The position numbers and the translations under genes are program-made. The notes beneath the pieces were generated by a model. The model made no database searches and had not been told where the DNA came from. It saw only the letters and a program-made list of their open reading frames with translations. Below, one piece after another: positions 1 through 12,100 of a stretch of DNA of 64,000 nucleotides. Source of the stretch: Lolium rigidum (lineage: Eukaryota; Streptophyta; Magnoliopsida; Poales; Poaceae); assembly GCF_022539505.1 (NCBI RefSeq), contig NC_061509.1, positions 207,600,254-207,664,253 of the forward strand. The letters run 5' to 3'. Positions within the stretch are counted from its first letter, which is position 1; the number at the start of each line of letters is the position of its first letter.

Positions 1-192
1 ACTCCCTCCCTTTTGCGCATTATTTTTCAGAGTACATAACAGTGTATTTGCCTCTGGTGTATTTACTACTCCTTCATAAATGCCTCTCAGTCAAGTGCTT
101 AATGCTTGAGAAACAGTTTTTTAATTGTTTTGTTCTATCTGACATCTCAAGTTTGTTTACTGACCTGTTTCGTTGAATTCTTGTATATCCAG

Positions 193-3100
193 CACAAATG
201 TGATCTGATTAACATGAGCTATGGTGAGCCCACTATTCTCCCCGACTATGGAAGATTCATTGATCTTGTTAATGAGGCGAGCTCCTGCTTTTTACTGTTA
301 TTTCTTATACATACATTCTTGGACATTCTAGTTTTCCTTTTTAGAATATTTTGTTGGAACTTATCTGGAGCTCTATTTTATTTCACAGGTTGTGGACAAG
401 CATCGTATTATATTTATTAGCAGTGCTGGAAACAACGGCCCCGCTTTAAACACTGTTGGTGCTCCTGGGGGGACTAGTTCAAGCATTATTGGCGTTGGTG
501 CTTATGTCTCACCATCTATGGCTGCTGGAGCTCACTGTGTCGTACAAGCTCCATCAGAGGGGATGGAATATACATGGTATGTGATCAGTTGATAACTCTG
601 TTATTGCATTTGACAGTATAGTTCTCAAACTACCGCATCATCAGCCCTCAAATATACGACGAACAATTGGGCGATGCTAGGCCAGATGCGCTCATTGTCC
701 TCTAATTCTCAAACCATATATTTTGTTGCTAATATGAGTTCTTTGATTTTTAAGGTCCAGTCGAGGTCCGACAGCTGATGGGGATCTTGGTGTCTCCATT
801 AGTGCTCCTGGTGGAGCAGTGGCCCCTGTACCGACATGGACACTTCAGTCTCGCATGCTCATGAATGGTACTTCCATGTCATCTCCTTCTGCCTGCGGTG
901 GGGTTGCTCTTCTTGTTAGTGCCATGAAGGTTTGTCTGGCCAACAACTTCTCGGTTAATGCAATGCGACCAACTGTTTTTGGTATTTAGTAACGTAGGAA
1001 ACCATGTATTCTGTTATTTTAATGAAGTATATATATTTTAGGCTGAAGCCATTCCATTAAGCCCTTATACTGTGAGGAAGGCAATCGAAAACACAGCTGC
1101 ATCTATAAGTGATGTGCCTGAGGAGAAACTGACTACAGGACATGGGCTTTTGCAAGTTGATAGGTTGACACAAATTATCTTCTCTCTGCTATGCTTTAGC
1201 GAAACATCTTTCTTAACCAATGCTATTGATTTTGAGTTAACATCATACTGTTGCTGTTTTTTCAGGGCTTTTGAATATGCGCGGCAAGCTAAGAAGTTGC
1301 CACTTGTTTCTTACAAAATCTCAATCAATCAAGTTGGGAAGTCAAGTAAGTATCATATTTTTCCATTAATATTTCATGTAATAAATCTTCTGCTGATTTT
1401 TTTTCATTTAGTCAACTAGTGGCAAGGTTCTTCTTTTTCATTGAATGCATTCTTACTTGGGTTGCATGTGTGTGTGTTACTCTTGTTGATGCTACTATCA
1501 ACATCTTGACACCTCCTGCAATGTTGTTTTGCTCTTGCATTTTTCATTGTGGCTGTTGCTGAGTTGGTGCTACAATCTCTGTTTTGCTATACTTGTCCAT
1601 AGCCCACCGGGCGACAGACCAATGAAGCATTGAATCTTACAAAAGTTAATGAGAATGAAGAATGACATATTGACACTTGCGGATGAAACCTGCTACCCAG
1701 AGGGGTAGCTACGCACCCCCTCCGGAGCCAACACCTGTCTGTTTGGTCAAACGTGGTTAGCACCCGCACGTCCTTAACAGTTAACACAACAGGCGATTAA
1801 TTAGCGCAGTCACAGAGTGTACCCCACGCGCTCCTCTGCTCACTCTAGCTACCGCCCCCTCTGCTCGTGCTCCTCAACGCCGGCCTGGACCTTGAGCCCT
1901 GCCGCCGCCAAGTCGCTCCCGTCCGGGCGCCCCTTCGCAGCTCTTCGACAGGGGCCACCAACGCCGGACAAGTTGAGGACCCCCGCGGGCGAAGTCGGCC
2001 GTCCCACCGCACGCGAAGTCACCGCCGTCCTACAGATCAACTAGATCGAATCGGGGCTTGGGGCGCTCGAATAGGGGTGCCTCCATCGCCAGCGCTCGGG
2101 ATCTGCGGGAGGATGGGAAGGCAGACCCGCCTTAGCTGCTTCGCGAAATGCCGCCGTAGGTTGGGTCTCGTCGAGGAAAACTTGCTGGCTCCATTAACAG
2201 CGGCGGCGCGTGGCGGCACGGCGTGAGTTCATGTCTGACTCCCGCAGGACCTTCTCCCTGACGTAGTGCAGTAGCAGGTCTCCGGGGAGGTCGTGGCGCG
2301 GAAGGACCTCGGCGCGCATCCAGGCAGGCACCGTGTTGCCCGCGGAATCCACGGCTCGGTTGTTTTGGGCGGGTGCGACGGGCGGGTGCGACGGGCGGGT
2401 GCGGGTTGGCCCTTCTCCTTCAACCTGCGCCTGCGGCGGGCTGCCCGAGGGAACTGGATTGCGAGGAGGGGCAGGGCCTGAGGAGGGGCTTCAGTTCACA
2501 GGGCGGGGACGGCGCCGCTGTTGGTCGACGGCTGCTCGGCCGCTTCTTGGGGCAGATGGGATGCCAAGGTCCATCACAGCGAGCAACAACAGCAACCCAT
2601 CGGTGCCACCACTCGTCGGCTGCGGCGTAAAGCGTCGAGCAGCGGCGACGCTGCCGGTCGTCGGCTGCTCGATCTTGACGCGCTTGCTTTACGGCTCATC
2701 CGCGCCACCGCACGCTCCCACTGAAGACGAGCCGCTGAACCGCGCAAGGTCGAGGCCGAAGACGCGCCGGCAGTCTCCTCCGGGCGCTCGATCTGCTGCA
2801 CGGTGGGCTGTTCGGGAGGTGCGGGCGGCGGCGGTCGCGTCCCTCGCCGCGTTGGGCGCGTCCAGATGGGGAGAGGGGCAGCGGTAGTCTGGGTCAACAG
2901 GAGCTCGTGGGGCAGCTCGCGGCCAGAAGTAGTCCAGCTCGAGCGAGAGCGTTTTCGGTGGGATTAGAGGATTAGCTTCTCAAATTACTGTGCGTGGCAT
3001 GGGACACGGTCAAAGGATAGGCCAAACCAGTACGAATCTCCACACAGATTGGATGGTGATGAACGCGTGCGTAGGTACCCATGTGTGTAGCAAATCCACT

Positions 3101-6100
3101 CTCTTGACACTTGCTGCACGTCACACTACAACCACTGATTACTGAACCTCTTTTGAAACATTTTATTTGCTCATTCTGTTTTCTTCTGAAAAGCTTTCCT
3201 GTAGAATTTAAGTAGAGACTAGCCACACTGAACTAACATAAACGGAACATGAAAAGATAACACAATTTTTTGAAACGTACAATAACACTTTCTCAAGCTT
3301 TACATGTGCTTTCTTACCTTGAATATTGTTGATGTGGAAGAAAATTATAAGAGACGAACATGCAACTGTGTGTACTTTTTGCGAAGGCTAGTATATATTA
3401 CTCCCCCCATCCTGAAAAATCTACTCCATTTCATTTCATTTCATTTACTCCCTCCATCCTAAAGCGGTCGATTTTCCAAGGCGGAGGGGGGGCGCCTGGA
3501 TGCCTAAGCGTTGCCTAGGCGACGCCTTTAAAACCATGACTATTACTACGACACTTGATTGCTCAATGGATGAGCACTCTGAACTTAGTTTCCCAAGGCC
3601 ATGAACAAATGTAGCGGAAAGAGGGATTAGTCACATATAGCTTCTGCTGTACCCAAAAGCTGTATGTATGATTTGATATTTTTTATCGATTCCGGAATGC
3701 TGTCTTGGCCTAGAATAGCAGTTTTCAATCCGGAGGAAGGAACACTACTTGATGTCGAGCTCATATAGTATTATATTTGATAACATAACACAATGTATAA
3801 TTTGCAGCTCCAAACTTAAGAGGGATATATCTACGTGGGAGTAATGCATGTCAACAAACGAGTGAGGTCAGTTCCTGGTAATTTGTTTGGATGATCCGAT
3901 ATGCTTATATTTTCCCTTTCTCCAAAAAGAGAGTTTTCTATTGTTTCAATCATTACAATTAACTTCATGTTTTATTGCTTTTCTTTACAGTGGACTGTTC
4001 AACTTAACCCAAAATTTCATGAGGATGCCAGCAATTTGGAGCAATTGGTTCCATTTGAGGAGTGCCTGCAGCTGCATTCCACTGATAGCTCCGTTGTCAA
4101 AATTCCCGAATATATATTGTTGACAAACAATGGGCGCAGTTTCAAGTTGGTACCTTTATTCTGTTCAACTAGATGATCAATTTCATTTAGAACAGTAATT
4201 TTGAATATGAAACTGTAGTTGTCTTCCTATAATTTTTTAGACTTTGGGTTTATAAGGACATGCCCGGTAAACTGAACTGCGCTGTATAGCACTGTAGCTC
4301 ATCCCCTATAGGTATTTATTATGCATATTTGTGTCATCCAAACATGATTACTGATGCCATATTCTCTTTTATATTTATGCATGTAGCAACCTGACATCAC
4401 TAAAAGGTAAAAACTAGCGAGGCAGTATAACTTAAAAGGTGCTTGAAGCACAAATAATTGTATGTTTAATATCATAGCACATAATGGCAGATGAACTTAA
4501 TGCCTTTTCAGTTAGACTTGCGCAATAGTAGTAGTAAATAATTTGTTCATTTACATTTGGTTTGCTTTGCCTTTTTGCAGCATTGTTGTCAATCCGGATA
4601 ATATTAGTAGTGGCCTTCACTACTATGAAGTTTATGGCATGGATTGCAGAGCACCATGGCGTGGGCCCATTTTCCGGGTGCCAATTACTGTAATAAAGCC
4701 AATTGCTCTATCCGGAGAGCCCCCAGTATTGTCACTTTCCAAACTTTACTTTAAGTCAGGTATTAATTTTATTTTTTGCTTACCATGAGCCCTTCTTGCT
4801 TGGGACAAAGGGATTTATTGTTTTTATTATCATGAGCCCTGGTTATGTTAACATGCCTGTATATACATCAATATTTGGAGAGTTTCGGGAAATGCGGAAA
4901 GTGCACTCTTGGAGGAACTAGATGCATGATACCGATGTGCAGATCTGACTTTCACTAGATAGCAGCATCTTTCTGTATTTAATCCTGGTCTCAGACAGCA
5001 CCTTTGTCCCCACCAACACATTAAAACTGTTGTCTGTCTGCACAGATTCATTTAAAAACACTTACATATGATCAAGCTCCTTTCTCTTTGGTGATGAATT
5101 GACCAGTACACCTTGTTTATTTCAACCTATTAACACTACTATGGTGAACCAATGAAGTGAGATTAGCTCACATGGGGTGGGTTCTGGACGGACAATCCAA
5201 CCACCTGGTTTCACTTCCTATTTATCAGCCAATACCATCAAGTTCAATTGCTAAAACTCTTGAACAGGCATTGTTTCCAACTTCCATGGATGCACTGCCA
5301 TATATATAATTAATTTTTTTCTGTTTTAATACAAAATAAAGAGAAGTTGATTTGTTTCCATCTTTTTTGCAGGTCACATCGAAAGGAGGTTCATAAATGT
5401 GCCTATTGGAGCTTCGTGGGTGGAAGTTACCATGTGCACATCAGCATTAGATACTCCTAGAAGGTTCTATTTGGATACTGTTCAGGTATACACTACATCG
5501 AGATTCTATCTTCATTCCTATGATTTGAAGATGTGATTTCTAGTATCAAATGTGAGTATATTACAGATGTGTCCACTGAAGCGACCTATTAAGTGGGAGG
5601 CTGTTGTTACTTTCTCTTCACCATCTATCAAGAATTTCAGTTTTTCTGTTGAAGGTGGCTTAACTATGGAGCTGTCTATAGCCCAGTTCTGGTCTAGTGG
5701 AAATGCTAGCCATGAACCTACATGTGTTGATTTCGAGGTTCCTTTATCAACTTCCCTTATTTTCTGATCAGCTTTATTCTTTGGCTTCCTAGCTAAAAGT
5801 CTAACATGTGTAAATAGACTAGCATAGCATCTGGTTTATATTAGTGACATTATTCATTTGGAACTCTGCAGATTGTGTTTCATGGAATTTCTGTCAATCA
5901 GAAAGTAATTGCCCTTGATGGTAGCGAGTCACCCATATGTATTGTTGCTAGATCATTATTAGCATCAGAAAGGCTTGTTCCTGTTGCCAATCTGAACAAG
6001 GTTGGTTAAGAATCTATTGAAGGCTGTCACTATTTGCTCTTATTACCAGATATTGATTTTTGTGTCCTGCAGATCAGGATACCTTATCGACCAGTGGAGT

Positions 6101-9100
6101 CCAACTTTTGTCCGCTTCCCACTAGCCGTGATAGATTACCCTCTGGCAAGCAAATTATTGCACTGACTTTAACGTGAGTTATGCTTGGTTCTGGCACTCT
6201 GGGTAATTTTGTTCTAGTTAGTCCTTGATATGGTTTTCACAATCCTCCCTCTGAACCTATACAGTTACAAATTCAAACTAGAGGACGGTGCTGAAATAAA
6301 GCCCCATCTACCCCTACTTAACAACAGAATATACGATAATAAGTTTGAGTCTCAGTTCTACAGAATTTCAGATTCAAATAAGGTACACTTCTTTTCGTTA
6401 TACACAGTTATTTATTTAATTCCTGTATCTCTTCAATGGCAGGATAGTTAAGATGTGATTCCAGTAACTGTTATTCCTGGTGGTGATTTAAACAATGCAC
6501 TTGGTGTAACATTAGTTGTACTGCATTGAGGCCCAAGTGGCACATATGTACTGGATACACAAACCCTAGACTATAGTATGACATTATACACTTAGAGTAC
6601 CTTTTTTTTCCCCTTCTTTGTATTCTTCTTGCGCTAGTCCAGTATGAAAGTACACTTTGTGTATGTGTTATGTCATTCTTCTACCTAGACATACCATTTT
6701 GTTGTCAGACCAAATAGATGACCACAAATGCTATACAACACCCAACCAATTTTTTCAATGAAATCATAACCTTTGGATGTGTTTGAAGCTCCATACGTGC
6801 CCTCTGCCGCATGGCCCCCTCTCATCTGGTTGTCATTTTTGAAAAGCAGTATGGACACAGCCATATTGGTCCACATGCATCTGTGCAATAAGCAGTACTA
6901 ATTGGTTTGGTCTCCTGTTCGCAAGTTAAAGATGTCAATTTCATGCACTAGCCAACGCAACCAAAAGTCTGAACTGATGGAAAGAGCTAGTACAATCCTC
7001 TTATATACTTTACAACACCCTCTCTCACGTGTGACGGGAGAAGAGAAAGGCAACATGTGAATAGAAGAAGAGCAAACACACGTATGAATAAAGAGGCCAA
7101 TACACGGACAAAGAGGGGGCAACAACGATTTTAGGATAAATTGCGAAAACCAGGACTCAAACTCGAGACCCTGGGCTCTGATACCATGTCAAGCTTGATG
7201 CACTAGCCAATGCAACCAAAAGTCCGAACTGATGGAAAGAGCTAGTACAATCCACTTATACACTTCACAACAAAAGACGTAGTAGTTTGGTTTTTAATTA
7301 GAAATTATGATACATTATGTTGTTAGAGTTCAGTACTACCTTTTGAATTTACCGAAATAGAATAAAGTTCTCACCAAACAGTGAGTTGTATAAAACAAAA
7401 TTTACATAATAGATGTTCAAATCTAGCTTAGAGCCTTAGCAAATCCAACTAGAGGCATGTAATCTGTTAAGAAAAGCTTATGTTTGAAAGGGCCAATGTG
7501 ATTAAATCTGGCCTGAGGATTGAGCTACCATATGCCCATTTAATAATGAAGTATTACACCTACTTTGCATTTGATAATTTGGTATGATGTTTTTGCATTA
7601 TGAAATATTTTGTACAATCCAAATACCGAATAAGCAATTGTGGTATTTTCAGCACGGTTCCTGTGGCTTATTCCTTTCAGTTCAGGGCTATCCCTAATCC
7701 TGGACCCATTATCATTTCAACCTGCATATCTGATGCTCTGTTACTGACTTAGAATGTTGACCCATTATTACTTCAACCTGCATATCTGATGCTCTGTTAC
7801 TGACTTAGAATGTTTCCTTTTTGTTTGAAAATAGTCTGTTTACTCTTCTGGCGATGTCTATCCTAGTTATGTCAAACTTCCAAAAGGTGAATACACACTG
7901 CAATTGTATATAAGGTACAGCTCTCCCACCTACTAAGTATTGATGTATATATGGTTAGATGACTTCTACCCTCTGTTCACTAATATAAGACATTCTAGAC
8001 ATTTCAAAATGAACTAGATACACACCATAGTGAGTGAATCTACACACTGAAAGTAGACTAGATACATACCAAAATAGATGAATCTCGCAAAAAGCTAAAA
8101 CATCTTACATCGTTGAATGGAGGGAGTATGATCTTGGTAACTCTGTACTGAGTTGTTGTATAACTTTGTTTTCCTATGTAGAAAGTAGAGTTAATAAAGA
8201 GAAACTTATCATAAAACCGGAAGTACTTACAAAACCTGCCATTTTTGGAGGTCCTACTTATTTTCATTGGCTTCGGAATATTAGTCTTTATTCCTATTTC
8301 GGCAATCTATGCATAATTCTACTTCTTGAAACCACCACCAAATATCAGAACTAAATAAACCACCACCAAATATTATTAGCTTGGTTAAGGTTCTGTTTGG
8401 CATTGTGTTGGCTTCTTAAAAGTACCTTTTGCGACTATTTATAGATATGGTAGTTAACTGAATTCCACAGCTACGCACAGCAACCACAAAAAGAGTCTTC
8501 AGGAGGGTGATACTAACTGTTAATCATCTAGCTGTAATAGGTTATACGTTGAGAATGGAAAACTAGAGCGTTTCACCCCGACCAAAACCTGTTTGAAACA
8601 CAGGAAAGTAAAAACACAGGAATAGGGATAGTGAAGGAATGGGATAGGAATGCAAGTGTAAATCAGAGGAAAGAGAAACCTAGGAAAGTTTTCAAGTTGG
8701 TCGTTTGGAACGCAGGAAAAGGTACGACATAGGAATTGAACTTGATTGACTCGTTAAGAATTTTCTTTACTAAAATATTGGTCACTATCATGTGGTTAGG
8801 CCCGTCAGCCTCGATACCAAAGAGCAAAACCTTCGATGCCAAATGTCCATTTACCTCGATCGACGCAAAGGAAAGGAAACATGAGCTCCGAGCCAATGTT
8901 TTGATTCCTGTGGTTTTCCCATGAAAATGACTGCATAGGAAACTTTCCTTTGCTTTTCCTACACTTGATTCCTGTGTTTCAAACGTTGTTATAGGAAACT
9001 TTCCTATAGGAATGCTTTCATGTGAAATTCCTCCAGAAATCCTTCGATTCAAATGAGGCCTATGTTTTTTAGTTCATTCTTACCCCAATATTAGAAGTTG

Positions 9101-12100
9101 ACAAAAATACAAATTATGAATAGAAGTGCTGAATGTTGATAGGATACATAATATGTTTTAATTTTGGTAAATGAGCAAAAGAGAGCATAGTTTTGTGTCA
9201 TCTAGATGAGTGCAACGTTTGTGCTCTTGGTATTTAAAGAATCAAAAATAATATGTCAAAGATTTGAAAAATTCCAATTTTTTAATGTGAATATATGTGG
9301 CTTTGAAAAGCAAAAAAGTAAGTCTATTTAGCTTTCAACATTTGCCTATTTTTTTATGCAGAACACATATGGAAAGATATTTCGATGCAAGTTTAGTTGT
9401 ACATACTAGACATGTATATGTACTTCTACATTTACTTTTTGCGACGCGTTATGGGTAGATTCTGACGCGTTATCAACTACCTCGCGCTGAAGGAGGTCTA
9501 TCTCAACGGCCGCCGCTATACTTGGTGTTGCGGAGCGTAAGCATTGTTATCTTCTTGAGACTGCTCGTGGGATGATGATCGCTTCTTCTCTTCCGCCTCA
9601 TTTCTGGGCTGAGGCTGTCTCTACCTCGGTCTATCTCATTAATATCCAGCCGTTAGCCGCACTTTAAGGTGGCATTCCTCTCGAGCGACTTTATGATCCT
9701 GACTATTCCATGCTTCGTCTGTTTGTGCGTTTGCTATGTTCTCCTCGCTCCTCGTGAACGCACTAAGCTTTCCGCTCAGTTTGTTGAGTGTGTTTTTCTT
9801 GGATATAGTGATGAGCATAAGGGCTATCGTTGTTGAGATCCGATGCTCGTCGGATGCGCATTTCTCGGGATGTGATTTTTGACGAGTCTCGTCCTTTCTA
9901 TCCGCGTTCGACCTCCTCGACCTCTATTGTGGAGGATCTCTCTTTTCTTGCTTTTCCCGACTCTCCTCCCCCGGCTCCACTTGTCTCTTCTCCTCCTTTT
10001 GTGTCGTCTCCTTCGACCTCCCCGACGGTTTCTTTTCCTCCGTCTCCTTCGACGCCACCACCTTCTCCTCCGACTTCTTCGACGCCTCCTTTGTCTGCAC
10101 CTTCTTCACCGCGTTCTCCTCCTGTTGCTTCTTCTCATCCTCCTTTTCCTTTTCACTATACTCGCCGTCCACGTGTTGTGCCCGAGTCGACTGATGCACC
10201 CTCCACTTCTGGTGCCCCTTCTAATTCTGATGCACCCTCTACTTCTGGTGCACAGTCTCAGCCGTCTTATTCTCTACGTACTCGGCCCCGTCCTTCTCCT
10301 GATTTCTATAATCCTGCTAGCTATAGTGTCTCGGCTATCCCGGAGCCGACTACTTATCGTGAGGGCTCGCTATGGCTGAGGAGATTGCTGTGCTTGAGCG
10401 CACTGATACGTGGGAGCTCGTTCCTCTTCCTCCTCGTGTTCGTCCTATCACCTGTAAGTGGGTCTATAAGGTTAAGACCCGCTCTGACGGTACTCTTGAG
10501 CGATACAAAGCTCGACTCGTTGCTAGAGGTTTTCAGCAGGAGCATGGTCGTGATTATGATGAGACTTTTGCTCCTGTCGCTCACATGACCACTGTTCGGA
10601 CTCTTCTTGATGTGGCCTCTGCTCGCCATTGGTTTGTGTCTCAGCTTGATGTTAAGAATGCCTTTCTTAATGGTGAATTGCGTGAGGAGGTTTATATGCA
10701 ACCACCACCTGGGTATTCTGTCATAGATGGCATGGTCTGCCGCCTTCGTCGCTCTCTCTATGGCCTTAAGCAAACCCCTCGTGCATGGTTTGAGCGCGTT
10801 GCCTCTCCAAGACACATGGTTCACTCTTCTCCTCGTGGTCGCACTCTTCTTCTGTATGTTGATGACATGATCATCACTGGTGATGACCCTGAGTACATTG
10901 CCTTAGTACATTGCCTTTGTTAAGGCACGTCTCAGTGAGCAATTCCTCATGTCGGATCTTGGTCCACTTCGTTATTTTCTTGGGATTGAGGTTTTGTCCA
11001 CCTCTGATGGTTTCTTTATATCCCAAGAACGTTATATTCAGGACCTTCTTGATCGTGTTGCTCTTAATAATGACGTACTGTTGAGACTCCTATGGAGCTC
11101 AATATTTCTCTTCGTGCCTCTGACATCTTGTCGGGAGTCTTGTCTATCTGGCTGTTAGTCGTCCATATATTTCTTATCCTGCCCATATTGTGAGTCAGTT
11201 TTTCTATGCACCCACTTCGGTTCGCTATAGTCACATTCTTCGTGTTCTACGCTATTTACGTGGAATGATCTCTATTTGTCTCCTCTTTCCTCGTGACAGC
11301 TCCAGTCCTACTCCGATGCCATGGGGGCGAGTGATCCTTCGGATCGCTGTCTGCCTACTGTGTTTTTCTTGGTGGTTCTCTCATTGGCTGGAAGACGAAG
11401 AAGCAGACTGCAGTTTCCCGTTCGAGTTGCGAGCTATGGCTCTTCCGACTGCAGAGGTGACTTGGTTACAGTGGTTACTTGCAGATTTTGGTGTCTCTGT
11501 TACGACACTACGACACCCACTGACACCACTGACAGTACAAGTGCTATCAGTATTGCACGTGACCCTGTGAAGCATGAGCTTACCAAGCATATTGGTGTTG
11601 ATGCTTCTTTTGTCCGTGCGCTTATGTGCCTTCAGAGTTGCAGTTGGCGGACTTCTTTACGAAGGCCCAGACTAGAGCGCAACATAGCTTTCTACTCTCC
11701 AAACTCAGAGATCCACCATGAGTTTGAGGGGGGGGTTAGAGAGATAGTTGTATATTGTATTATCCCCAGTAGTTAGGGGGTTCCCTGCATATTTCACCTT
11801 GTACGTGTACTATATATTGTGGCCTTTAGCCCCCGTGGAATACAAGTTGCATATTCCCTAACACCCGTCAGCTACCTGGGCATCCCCCTGACGCTTCGCC
11901 GCCCACATCTGCCTAGCTCTAGCCCGTCGTCAACAAAATAGCCGGGAGGCTGCCCACATGGAAAGCCGGGCTCATGAACAAGGCCGGGCGCTTCGTGTTT
12001 GTCAAGTCCGTCTTGAGTGCGATCCCCGTTCACCAGCTGAAGGCGCTCGCACCGCCTAAGAAGGTGTTCAAGCTGCTCAAGAATATATAGAGAGGATTCC

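Noticed and set aside
1..192. Another TPP2 exon at the window start
   Set aside because: No open segment with AG/GT borders matches TPP2 before 193; the CAG at 28-30 opens no matching frame. The preceding exon is presumably outside the window.
9879..10379. 166-aa Leu/Arg-rich plus-strand ORF
   Set aside because: It is a frame shadow of the copia Pro/Ser linker, with no protein character beyond the base composition.
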